Assembly (NCBI GenBank): GCA_029204045.2
Contig: CM055077.1
Location: 8,137,221 to 8,201,220 of the forward strand
DNA length: 64,000 bases
Direction of reading: 5' to 3'
Source: Tillandsia leiboldiana
Taxonomy: Eukaryota; Streptophyta; Magnoliopsida; Poales; Bromeliaceae
Within the stretch, counting starts at the first letter, position 1, and every line of letters starts with the position of its first letter. Of the stretch, positions 36,294 to 46,830 are shown one piece after another. The notes under the pieces were generated by a model that saw only the letters and a program-made list of their open reading frames with translations, did no database searches and was not told the origin of the DNA. The position numbers and the translations under genes are program-made.

Positions 36294-37723
36294 TGTCACG
36301 CCCCGGAGGTTTGAACATTGCGGAAAAACGTCCCCATTTTTTTTTTCCTAAATATCTTACGGAACCTTGCCTCCGGCGCGTATCAGACCCGCCGCATATA
36401 CAGATTCACTCCCCAAACGGGCGGAGTCTCCTTTGTATATGCACGGCGTTGCCAACAAGTCGTATACTTTAACCATTCCAAACATGACGGCAAGGAGGAG
36501 AGAACATATTCATTCATATCATCACCGCTATTCTATAAGGCTATAGCATAAACCCATGTGTTTTGAAAATCGGTGCCCACTCGACACCCAGCTTTCTAAA
36601 ATGTTTTCGCAAACTCTTTGTGCGGCCATTAACTTGAAAGGATAAATCCACGGGTTTTGAAATCGGTGCCCACACGGCACTTGCTTTGAAAACACTTTTG
36701 AAACCGGTTTGTATTTGAAAACAAGCCGCTATTACACATCCTAACATTCACAGTTAATTACATGAAAAGCCTCATCCCAACATCCATCAGAAACCACAGT
36801 AATGAATCACAACTAAACTAACCATAGTATAACTAAATAACCAAAAGTAAAGAAAGAACGTATCGTTTTACTAGCCCTTTCGGCTAATGTCCTCTAACGG
36901 ATGCCTCACCGTCGTCCCGGGTTCCACCCCTGCTCGAACCTGTCACAGAGTGGGTTGTCAGTGACTGATAAAGTAGAAACATGTAAGTAAACGCAATAAC
37001 AGAACGAACACACCGAATCACCGGAGCATTTACTTTCCCCATCCCCCTCATGTATCGCTAAATCCCTGTTGAGAGTCCCGCTGGGCACCTACCCCAGTAT
37101 TCAGAATAATTTGGGCCCCAACCCCAATACCGTACTCATCTCCTTGGTGCCTCCAACCCCTCGACTGCCCACGTAGCAGCCGCCTCCCCTCGAGGGGTCC
37201 CCACTAACCTCACCTTGTGGGGTACACGGGTAAATGTCTTACCATCTTTCCGGAAAAATACACCCTCTGCAGTGGCCAAACTGCCGGTGTGCGTGTAAGC
37301 AATATGAGTATATTTATTGCCTTGCGACCTCAGCCGCTTTAATCAGAATAGTATACCGCACCTGCGACCGCGGCCGCTTTGATTGACATCATAAAAGGGA
37401 TTCACATGCTATGGGGTTAGTCAAACTTTAAACACATCTACTTTATCAAAACGAGTACCCGGAAACGACACCACACCGGTAATAACCAACACCTACCCAC
37501 CTCGATTATGCGAAATGCGTATTCCGGAGACTGAGCCTTGCTCTCTGTTGACGCCCGAACCTAGAAGTAGTCCCCAAATGAGCCATGGTCAGATCAACAA
37601 TATAGTAGTGGATAAACCGAGCCCAAACAACTCAACAACACTAAGGACACTTGACCCGGCGGCGGCGCCCGCGCGCGTAGAGCGACGCGGCCACCCCCCG
37701 CGGAGTTGCGTGTCGTACGGCCG
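36294..37723 (-). repeat. 5' LTR of the Ty3/gypsy element, part 1
   Basis: The PBS-proximal part of the 5' LTR, nearly identical to 28,474-29,900. It ends in GGCCG, the target duplication of the element inserted here. Confidence 0.93.
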
Positions 37724-37950
37724 TGTTACGGAATTTGAGTTGGCGTAATTTCGTGAAAGGTTCAAGTCTTGAAGATTGAAGGTGAAGAAGGTTGGATCAT
37801 TTAACTCAATCTCAAGAAAGAAGAATTCAAAAGGATCAGGTATGTTTAACTAAAGATTTTTGGTGATCCGAATACTTCTTGTAGTGTAGAAACACCTGGA
37901 AGAATTTTTTATTGCATAAAAATCAAAAACTGGACATGGGACATGTTCAG

Positions 37951-38234
37951 GATCCGGATCAGACATTCCAATCCGGATCCCGAAAGGTGTTCGTTCATAC
38001 ACTGGTTCAATCCGGATCGCAGCATCTCATGATCCGGATCCCGAACACTAGTTTTACCTGTTTACTTGCACGATCCGGATCAGGATTTGCAATCCGGATC
38101 CCGAACGTTGATGTTTGGTGAAACTGTATGAACGATCCGGATCAGCCATTTCGATCCGGATCCCGAAATATCGTTTTTCTGGAAACCGTCTTTCTTGCTA
38201 CTACAATCCGGATCGCCGAAATCCGATCCGGATC
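37951..38234 (+). promoter_or_regulatory. Five pairs of ATCCGGAT palindromes in U3
   Basis: Ten copies of the 8-bp palindrome ATCCGGAT, most within GATCCGGATC, are arranged as five pairs. Spacing within pairs is 19-22 bp, and the second member of most pairs is followed by CCCGAA. They lie upstream of the TATA box. The array recurs in the 3' LTR at 53,328-53,611. Regulatory role inferred. Confidence 0.75.
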
Positions 38235-38586
38235 GCCGTCCGTAAAATTTCCAGAAATGGTAGGTTTTTTATTCTTATCTCCTTCCTAGGGTTTCTAACC
38301 TATAAATAGACCCTATGTTTTTTTTCTAGGGTTAATCCAAATAGAGCCGTCATAATCAAATATCATCTTATACGGCCCTAGATCCACATATAGAGAAGAA
38401 AGGAAATACTAGATTTAATTCTATGTTTCTTCATCTATAGTTGATTGATTTGATTCTAGGTTTTCATACTCAGATTTTGAGTAGAATCAAATCAATGAAT
38501 ACTTAGATGGTATTTCCGATCTATTTCTAATCTAAGTATTCGGCGGATCATCACCACCCAAAAACAACGATTTCCCCAAAAATCGG

Positions 38587-38769
38587 CGCGTGGACTCGCG
38601 TGTCCTTGTGGATTCAAGGTTCAACCGCTCTCGTGGATTCGGAGCGAGGTACGTTCATGGATTCGAAGCGTGCTACTGGGTGAAGACCGTGGATTCGGTC
38701 GGACGTCGTGGACTCGACGTTGGACGCCGTGGATTCGGCGTTGGACGCAGATCGTGGATTCGAGACGCG
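38587..38769 (+). ncRNA. Hairpin array with conserved TGGATT loop (5' LTR, R/U5)
   Basis: Eight stem-loops follow each other. Stems are listed around loop TGGATT, or TGGACT where noted: CGCG/CGCG (loop TGGACT), CCTTG/CAAGG, CGCTC-T-CG/CGGAGCG (T bulge), a damaged CGTTCA/CGAAGCG, GACCG/CGGTC, ACGTCG/CGACGT (loop TGGACT), ACGCCG/CGGCGT and TCG/CGA. Stems differ but stay complementary. They lie 3' of the TATA box, in the predicted 5' end of the genomic RNA. No matching known RNA family comes to mind. Confidence 0.85.
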
Positions 38770-39069
38770 TTGCGGAACGAGCGGAGAAGATCAACTAGGA
38801 GCGTATGGTAAAAGGTTGAGTCGTCTGTGAGTACGTTAAATCACCTTGTACGTGTTTCAATTCTAGTGGATTTCACCGTGTTATCGGTCCCGTGGTTTTT
38901 TTACTCCGGTTTGGAGTTTTTCCACGTAAAAATCTTGCGTGTTCTTTTATTTTTCCGCATTGGGTTTTATTGCGCAATGATTTTTTGAGTGTTTATTGTT
39001 TACACCTATTCACCCCCCTCTAGGTGTTTTTTCCCCTATTTAGATCTATATTACATATAACCTAACAAG

Positions 39070-39081
39070 TGGTATCGGAGC
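39070..39081 (+). other. Primer-binding site after the 5' LTR
   Basis: TGGTATCGGAGC, one base away from the initiator-Met complement TGGTATCAGAGC. Confidence 0.85.
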
Positions 39082-39918
39082 ACTTTATTTGGTACCGGTA
39101 CACAATGCCCTATCGGGATAAAATTACTAAACCGACTTTTATCTTTTTCCAAGGGTTATAAATAGATACTTAGGGTTTCTCGATACTTACCGATCAATTC
39201 AGAAACACTCGAGAGCAACCCTAGAGGCTGGTTTTTACCGTTCTTCTCTTTCGCCTCTTTTAGGTCAATTCGACGGTTCTTCCAAGATCTATCTTTTGTC
39301 GAATTGATCTAGTCTTTGCTTAGAGTTTCCTTCTACGGTTCCTCAATGAGAATCTAAGCAAAGGATCACCATCGAAGCCAATATTCTTATCGGCTGAGTT
39401 TGCGTCGTGGATTCGACGTAGCATCGTGGATTCGATGTGTTGAAGGCGTTTCGTGGATTCGAAATGTGTGCTCGTGGATTCGAGTGGCGTTCGTGGATTC
39501 AAACGTGTGCAGTGGACGTGCAATCGGTGGAGCGCAAGGTCCGAAGAAGTTGAAGGAGGGGTTGAATCCGTGGAGACGGTAATCACCTTGTTATTCTTCT
39601 TTTCTTAGTGGATTGTTATTGCGTGGACGTCCGATCGGTGAGCGCAAGGTCCGAAGAAGCTGAAGGAGGGGTTTGAGTCCGTGGAGTCGGTAATCACCTT
39701 GTTATTCTTCTATTCTTAGTGGATTGTTATTGCGTGTTGGTCCCGTGGTTTTTCTCCTGGATTGGAGTTTCCACGTATATCTCGGTGTGCTGTTTTTATT
39801 TCCGCATTGGTTTTTATTTTGCACTGAGATTTGGTTTTATAAGTATTACACCTATTCACCCCCCTCTAGTTGTTTGATAGTACCTATTTAGATCCTTGTG
39901 GTTCCTTAAAAACCAACA
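39082..39918 (+). repeat. 3' part of a diverged LTR (subfamily B)
   Basis: It contains a TATA box (TTATAAATAGATACTT, about 39,156) and a hairpin array. Its end parallels the outer LTR (a CACCTATTCACCCCCCTCTA stretch, then ...ACCAACA). It is followed by a canonical PBS. Within it a roughly 111-bp unit (GCGCAAGGTCCGAAGAAG) is duplicated at about 39,530 and 39,640. Confidence 0.8.
39403..39505 (+). ncRNA. Hairpin array with conserved TGGATT loop (diverged LTR piece)
   Basis: Five stem-loops around TGGATT: CGTCG/CGACG (39,403-39,418), CATCG/CGATG (39,422-39,437), TTTCG/CGAAA (39,449-39,464), CTCG/CGAG (39,471-39,484) and CGTTCG/CAAACG (39,488-39,505, one mismatch). Several stems are extended by G-T wobble pairs. 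Weaker relatives with loops TGGAGA and TGGAGT and 3-bp stems lie at 39,568-39,579 and 39,679-39,690. Confidence 0.85.
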
Positions 39919-39920
39919 AT

Positions 39921-39932
39921 TGGTATCAGAGC
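39921..39932 (+). other. Second, canonical primer-binding site
   Basis: TGGTATCAGAGC, two bases after the AACA end of the subfamily B LTR piece and 21 bp before the gag start codon. Confidence 0.85.
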
Positions 39933-39952
39933 AGGTTTTAGGTTTATCTATC

Positions 39953-41071
39953 ATGTTGGGTGAAAGTGGTAATATTTATAGACTTCCTCTTTTTGATGGG
40001 ACTAATTATGCGTATTGGAAAGTACGGATGAGAGCTTTTCTCATCTCAATTGATGAGCGAGTTTGGCAATCCGTGGAATACGGTTGGGTGCATCCTGTTG
40101 AGGAAGTAGGAAATTCTACTACCCCAAAATCTCGCTCTAGATGGTCCAAAGAGGAATTTGAAAGATCTTCTTACAATGGGAAAGGTATGAACGCTTTATT
40201 TAATTCTCTTTCCTCGACTGAGTTCACACGAATTTCCGCGTGTGAAACCGCGAAGAAAATTTGGGATATTCTCAAAATTACACATGAGGGTACTAATCTT
40301 GTAAAAATTCAAAAGCTCCAGATGCTTACAAGTCAATTTGATTCTATTCATATGGAAGAGCATGAATTATTTACAGATTATTACACTAGACTTCAAGATG
40401 TAATAAATACTTGTGCTAATTTAGGAGAAAAGATCCCGGAGTCGAAAATTGTAAGAAAGATACTTCGGACTCTTCCGGAACGGTTTAGGGCAAAGGTTAC
40501 CGCCATTGAAACCGTTAGTCATCCGGATGAGATGAGAGTAGAGGAATTAGTAGGTGCTTTGCAAACTTATGAAATGACTTTTCCTACTAATCAAGTTTCT
40601 TCCAAGTCTTCTTCTAAGCTTACAGGTATTGCATTCAAATCAACAAAGGAAGAAGATAGCGAATCAAGTTCCGACGATGAAATCTCTTTTGCCGATTTTG
40701 AAGAATAATTGGCGCGGATCGTAAAGAAATTTTGTCGGAAGTTTTGGAAGAATCGAACCGATGGATATTCATCCGCGAAACCATCTAAAGGATCATCGGG
40801 TTCTAAATCCTCTAATCTCAAAGGCGTTGCAAAACCTTCTAAAGAAAAAGAAAAAGATGATTTCGAAGGGGAAATCCAATGCTATCGATGCAAAGGCTAC
40901 GACCATTTTTCAACGGATTGTCCTTTTAAGAAATCATACAAAAAGAAGGCTTTGCAAGCGAAAACTTGGGACGATTCTACTTTTAATGAATCGACCTCAA
41001 GTAAAGAGAAAAAAGTCGTTGCTTTTCATGCCTCTCAAATTCCCTTTCTAATTTGTGTTTATCATCTTTAG
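39953..41071 (+). pseudogene. Copia-type gag, N-terminal part with first zinc knuckle
   Basis: It starts MLGESGNIYRLPLFDGTNYA, the usual start of copia Gag (DUF4219/UBN2 type). KMNALFNSLSS-like and VKIQKLQMLTSQFDSI blocks follow, then LRTLPERFRAKVTAIE. An in-frame TAA at 40,706-40,708 interrupts an acidic stretch. The frame then continues to CYRCKGYDHFSTDC, a CX2CX4HX4C zinc knuckle. The frame is lost near 41,040. Gag would form particles and bind the RNA. Confidence 0.88.
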
Positions 41072-41913
41072 TCACTGACTCTACTCCTTTGATTTTGTAT
41101 GAAACATCAACAACCGGCGGAGAGTCATCAAGTGAGGGGGAGTCGGACGAAGAAGAACTCGTCGAGGCATATCAACAACTTCTTACGGAATCAAAGAAGA
41201 TGGTCAAACATATTAAGAAGTTGAGGAAGCAACGACTTAAGATTCAAGACGAGAATCATGCTTTAAAGATCAAACTTCATGATCTCGAGGAGGAACGAGA
41301 GTTTTTATTGGATAATAATAAAATCCTCCAAGAAAAGATAAATCAATCGGAAACGATCGTTAATTCCCACATTAACAAGATTGATTTTCTAGAAAAACAG
41401 TTTGAGGAGATTCATGTCACCAACCAAGCATTGACCAAGCAAGTTCATGAACTCAAATCCGACATACAAAGGCTTTCAACCATTTCCAAGAAACTAGATT
41501 GTATGTGCGGATTAGGTCAAACAAGCAAGGTTGGTTTGAGATTTAAAAAGGATCAAACTGTGCATGCTTCAAGTTCCACAATCAAATTGAAAGGAAGAAC
41601 GTGTCACCTTTGTGGACTTGAAGGACATTTGGTGAAGGATTGCCCGAAAAAGAGAAAGAAAAATTCTTCGGCAACTTCATCTACGGAGCGAACTCAACGG
41701 AATCAAAAGACACATCAAGTTAAAGGAGTTCACTCAACCCACCAAAGGTCCGAGCCACAACATCAATCATACAAGTGGATCATTGCGAGGCAAAGACCTA
41801 AGGTGGACCAACAGTCAAAGCTATCATCTCCCGGCCACAACGAATCAAGACAACCCAAAATCCGACGATTTTGGATTCGGAAAGGTGATATCTTTCCTTG
41901 TCTTAAGTTCTAA
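41053..41913 (+). pseudogene. Copia-type gag, C-terminal part: coiled coil and second zinc knuckle
   Basis: In a shifted frame: an acidic region (SSSEGESDEEELVEAYQQLL), about 110 residues of heptad-rich coiled coil (KKMVKHIKKLRKQRLKIQDE to HELKSDIQRLS), then CHLCGLEGHLVKDC, a second CX2CX4HX4C knuckle. It ends in a basic tail with RRFWIRKGD, which resembles the segment just before protease in SIRE-like polyproteins, and then stops. So gag is complete in extent but everything after it is gone. Confidence 0.85.
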
Positions 41914-42780
41914 ATAGCTTATGACTGTATGTAATGCTTTGATTGGTTTTTCTTTCATATTTTTCTGAATCTCTGCATTACATGTTTTCAATGCTCTTCG
42001 TTTTTATGTTTTGTTTTTGAACAAAAGGGTTTTAATAAACAAGTGCATTGAATAAAAAAAAAAGGGCTTCACGTTTATTCACTCCAAATTAATTTTATAT
42101 GGATTATCAACTTTACTCTATAATCATAATCTTGAAGATACTTCATTATAGGAGTTTTTGATATTATAAGCATCAAATTTTAGAAATCATGTGTGATCTT
42201 TAGATGCTTAATCTATCTCGGTTGTGTGATTTCATTGTGATAAATGTGAGACAACCGATAGACTAAAATTTGGAATTTGATTCTTTCACGTAGGAGATTG
42301 CATTCTTACAAGGGTAAATAAATGAATTGCAAAAGATGTGGAAAGAGTTACATCCGAAAGGAGTGTGAAAACTACCACCACATGTTGGAAAGAGCTGCCA
42401 CCCCGGTCGTCCGGTCTGTGTGTGAAGCTACCACATGTTATGGATGCTTGATAGTATTTTATGAGAAAATCTTTAGTTGAAGCATTTGGAGATTTATATG
42501 CAAAGCTCTTATTTTTTGAACAATCTCCTGGTTGGTATAAGGTGGGATAGTTGAAAGATGCTCAAAGAGCCACCCTTAGGTATTTTAGTGCTTATCTCAA
42601 TTTGAAAGGGTAGAATTCAAGATTGATGTCACTTGTAAATCTCCGTAAGTCATCTTTGTAAATCCATTACATCTTGATAGAGTTTGGATCTCAAGATTAT
42701 TTTTGATGACTTGTGTTTGATGAATATAACATGAAAAACGGTTTATAATGTTTTACCTTTATTTTTCATGATTTTGGAGT
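41914..42780 (+). other. Non-coding stretch after gag
   Basis: No conserved frame. It ends at the AAATC duplicated by the solo LTR. Protease and integrase would be expected here in an autonomous relative. Confidence 0.7.
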
Positions 42781-42785
42781 AAATC

Positions 42786-45700
42786 TGTAGTGGCCCTAAT
42801 TCCCATGCAGCGTTCTTCCGATGAATCCACTGTTAGAGCACCTAGTGTTGGTGTATCTGGCCCATGGTGCATCAATGGGATGCCACAGATGGACCCTGTG
42901 TGTTATTATTAGCTGTGTAGGCCTTCGGCTGAGTTTGCCGAAATTTTGGAAAAGAATTAGGCCCAACAGAGGTCGGAAATGGATTCAGAACGGAAAAACG
43001 CTTGAAAACGGCTATTTGCTTGTTTGTTTCTGAGTCCGGATGCCCAAAAACGGACTCCCGGAAGTTTTTAGTGGAAAATGGTGCATGGGAGGGGCCGTAG
43101 ACCGCCGGGATGCCACGTGGCGGCCTGTCATTGGCCGGTTCAGGATGCGCGGTCCACAGAGCTGCGCGGCGGGGTGCACAGACCCGGCGCATGGACACGT
43201 GGCACCGCCTGATTGGCGGGCGCAAGGCGCGCGGTCTACCGGGTGAGCGCGGCGGTGCATGGACCAAGGCGGGGGCACGTGGCAGCCTCCGGTTGGTCGG
43301 TGCACACGGCGCGGTCCACGGAATTCCGAAGTGGAATGCGTGGACCGGGTGTAGGGGACACGTGTCACCCTCTGATTCGCGGGCGCACCGTGCGCGGTGC
43401 ACGGGGCCGGGGCTGGTACCTCAGGGCGCGTGCGCACGACGGAGCCATGCCGCGCGCCCGGCGTGGCCGCCGACCGGCCAGCGGGTCAACCGGGTGGACA
43501 CGGGTCGCCCGCTGGTTGGCGGGCGCCTACCGCCTTACTGTGCGGGGGCGGGCCACGTGGCAGCCTGGGGGTGGCCCGAACAGCTGTTTGCTGTTCGGCG
43601 GGCCACGTGGCGGCACCTGGTGGATTCGGGCGTGAACAGTGTTGGGCCGGCCCAACACTATAGCCGCCCGAAAGTACCGGGCGCCCGAAAGTTGGGCCCG
43701 AAAGCCCATTGACTTGTCTTTTTGGGCTGATTTCGGGTGAGGCCTATAAATAGGCCCCTTGGGGCTCGTTTTTGAGGCTTTTCCCGAGAGCTTTAGCCCT
43801 TGAGCCCTTCACCAATTTTCTTTCTCTCCCTCTTGTGCATCTTTTGGCGAAAGTTCTGAATTTTTGGAGGCCGCGACGACGGAGACTTCTGCATCGGGGT
43901 GCGGAGCGACGATCTACTGTTGGAGGCCCATTTTCGTCGCAGTTTAGTCTGGGAGGTCTACCGGGCTACCCCGACGTTATTTTTGGACGATTTCTGCGGT
44001 GACGGTTTCGTAAGAGGTAAATCTACAATTTCCGTGTTGGACACTTTTTCTGGAACTGAGCTTTTCTAGGGGTTCTGGGTACATTTTTAACCCCCTTTAC
44101 GACTGTTGATTGAATTGGACAGCACCTACTTGTCGGATTTTTATCTCCTCATCCAGACATCAGAATTCGACGTTTCAGGACTCTATCGACATCTACTCTT
44201 CGCGAGGATCGCCGTCATATTTTTATTGGAATTTTTGGAGGAAGTTTTTCAGGTGAAAATTTCGTGTTAATGGGACTGTTCACCACAGATTTTGGGAATG
44301 TGGAATTTTAAAGTGTAATTTTGGTGTATGTTTGTACCCAGGAGGTTGTGAGCACTTCTACCGTGTTGTTGGCTTGGTGGAATCTGCGATTTGACTGTTT
44401 TGGGCTTTCTCAGCTGTACGATTCCGGGCAGTTAGCACTTTCAGGTGGGTGACCTTGTTTCCAAGAACTTTGGACTGTGTACTAATTCTATGTGTGTAGG
44501 ATCATGCATGTTAGAAATTGGAGTGTTAGCATGTGTAAAACTGTATGTTGTATCTTGTATATCAGTTGATGAATCTTTTGATTCCTACTTTATGTTAAGT
44601 AGTGAAATCTTGGAACTTGACCTAGCACCCCTGTCATATGTATCATGTTCAGCCAGTCTGTAGAAAACTCCAACTTAGGCTAGGTTTTTACTGCTCTAGA
44701 CATTCCACATCACGATACTTCATTTCACTATGGACTTAGCTTTTCCTCGCCCGAGTTGTGGGCCGAGAGGTCGGGTGGTTGTGGGATGCATTTGCACTCG
44801 TGTCTGGGGACCGAGTGGAGTTGATAGCAGTCTGTAGATCTGATTTCTTTGGGAGAGTGATAGTGATGGTAGATCTGGGTTCTTGGAAACTGTCAGAGTG
44901 ACAGTGAGTCTCAGCTGTGTAGATTCCAGCTAGTGAGTGAGTTAGTGATTTGTTTGTTAGCCGATCTTGTTGATCGAGGATTTGGATCATAGCCTGCATG
45001 AGCCACATTTGAGCTTTACAGAGATACTTTACAGAGATACTTGTTATGGGTTACTTTGACTCGAGCGGGTCGCTCCCCTCGAGTGCCACTCCGGAGTAGG
45101 CGAGACCAGGTTGTTGTACCGGCGTGAGTTTGAGATGTTCTTTCGCGACTTGTTGTTGCATTTGTCCCTCTGGCTGTGCTTTTGTTGGCAGCCATGGACG
45201 CCCTACGTAAGACCGCTCCTCCGGGACGTAACGGCAGTAGGTTGGCGCAGGTTTGACTGGACCCGATGAGGCAGTCAGTTGTGATTGGGTGATCAGGGAG
45301 GAGAGTTAGTTGGGGCATCATGTTCTTTCTGTTCCACTGTTGAGCATCTAGATAGAGGCATAGTAGCTGTAGAGTTACTTTTCCCAGCTTTCCTTACAGC
45401 ACTGCATATGTTACTTTATGCCTCTGGTAGACTTAGTGGGCAGACCGTCGGGCTTGTTGGTGGCACCCACTGAGAACTACTGTGGGATGTAGTTCTCACA
45501 CCCGTCGTGGTGTCTTCTCCCCAGGGACTTCTGCTCCGGTTCCTGCAGCTCCTGTTGCTGATCCAGCTCCTTCAGACCGAGGTAAGGGAGTCGCGAGATA
45601 GATCCCCTCCTGTCATCTTCAGTGTGTGAGTAGATGTACCCCAGTACTATTTTGGTGTGTGTTATGTCGAGTGACTTTTGTAGTGAGGTTTTGAGTTGTA

Positions 45701-45930
45701 CCTTTATTTCCTGCTTTTCTGAGAGACTCTTGTGTTCTGGTGAGGTTGGTCTGTATATTTGTGAGTTGTAGTTTTATTTTATCTTTTATTCCAGCTTTTC
45801 TCTTTCAGCTCTGATATCTGCTAGTGTAGATGTTTCTTTGCAGGTTAGTCGCTACGCATATACGGGGCTTCCCGTATGGGCGGCGGATCTGTTGGCGAGC
45901 CGGGGCGCAGTATCGCCCCGGGGCGTGACA
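42786..45930 (+). mobile_element. Solo LTR (3,145 bp) of a Tekay-like family
   Basis: It starts TGTAGTGGCCC and ends CCCCGGGGCGTGACA, with perfect AAATC duplications (42,781-42,785; 45,931-45,935). A TATA box CCTATAAATAGGCCCC lies at about 43,741. Several blocks match the solo LTR at 57,517 (for example at 44,440 and 45,850). No internal sequence, so it formed by LTR-LTR recombination. GC-rich open frames in 42.9-43.7 kb have no conserved features. Confidence 0.95.
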
Positions 45931-46830
45931 AAATCTTTTTAATTTTTATAATTAATTGGATTGAATGACATCTATGTGAATTCATTGTTTTTCAAAGAAC
46001 TTAAATGGATTTCTTGATGGTATACAAATCGGTATTTGAAAAGATTTCAAAATTTGCATTTGTTTCAAGAAATTTTTGCTCTTTGGCTCTGTTGTTCCGG
46101 TACCTGCTTTTTAGTACCTGAAAATCCAATCCGGATTAGAAAATCCAATCCGGATCCCGAATGTGAAGTTTTCTGGTTTTTCACTTGCGTACCGGTACTA
46201 CATTTTTAGTACCGGAACTACTTTACGGATGCGGATCACCCACTGCCTGTCAATCCGAATCCCGAACGAAGGTTTTTCGGTTTTTTACACTACGTACCGG
46301 TACGCGACTTCTTGTACCGGTACGCGATCTGGAATTCTTTATATTCCGAAACTCCAAGTTTTTTAACTCATCTCTCCCACTTCAAAACCCTCCCTCTCTC
46401 TCTCTCTAAAACATCTCTAAGGGTTTTTCTCTTCAAGATCAAGTAATTTGTTGCTCTCATTTGTAAGTTTCTACATTAATCTTGCTTTCTTTAACTTCAA
46501 AACCCTAGTTTTTAGGTTTTGATGTTTTATTTTGGGATTTTTGAGTAGATCCTTATTTTAATTGAAATCTCTTGCATAAATTACCCTTAATTCATGTTTA
46601 GAACATATATGGTTGCTTTCTATCTAATTAGATTCATGTTTTCATGCTTATTTGATTGAATCTAACATTTTCATATGTTCTTAGCATAAAAGAAATTGAG
46701 AATTAGGGCTTTTAATGTAAATGATTTTTAAATGATGAATCATCAATTGTGACATGTTTAGAATGTTTCCTAGACATGTTTAAACCTTCCTATAAGATCA
46801 AATCATAGTGCATTGTGTTCTTTGTAGGAA
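45931..46830 (+). promoter_or_regulatory. Promoter-like block and leader of extra ORF 1
   Basis: Alternating CCGG-centred palindromes (ATCCGGAT, GTACCGGTAC) occur at about 46,095-46,330. A TATA-like TTTATATTCC (46,338-46,347), a CT-rich leader (about 46,380-46,435) and a possible leader intron follow. The layout mirrors U3-TATA-leader of the LTR and the block before extra ORF 2. Promoter activity is inferred. Confidence 0.5.
46463..46827 (+). other. Possible leader intron of extra ORF 1
   Basis: A GTAAGTTT donor and TTCTTTGTAG acceptor, 365 bp of T-rich sequence, ending three bases before the ATG. Confidence 0.5.

Larger units (their letters stand above)
37724..39067 (+). repeat. 5' LTR of the 16.7-kb element
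   Basis: U3 holds five pairs of ATCCGGAT palindromes (37,951-38,234). A TATA box CTATAAATAGACCC lies at about 38,300. The transcribed part holds the TGGATT-loop hairpin array (38,587-38,769) and ends before the PBS. Confidence 0.95.

Noticed and set aside
37951..38234. A CRISPR-like array
   Set aside because: Repeats are 8-10-bp palindromes with irregular short spacing, in a plant LTR.
39070..39932. tRNA genes at the TGGTATCAGAGC sequences
   Set aside because: These are primer-binding sites next to LTR ends; no cloverleaf can be drawn around them.
42872..43712. GC-rich open frames of 140-200 residues on both strands
   Set aside because: They lie in the U3 of a solo LTR delimited by a perfect target duplication and show no conserved features.
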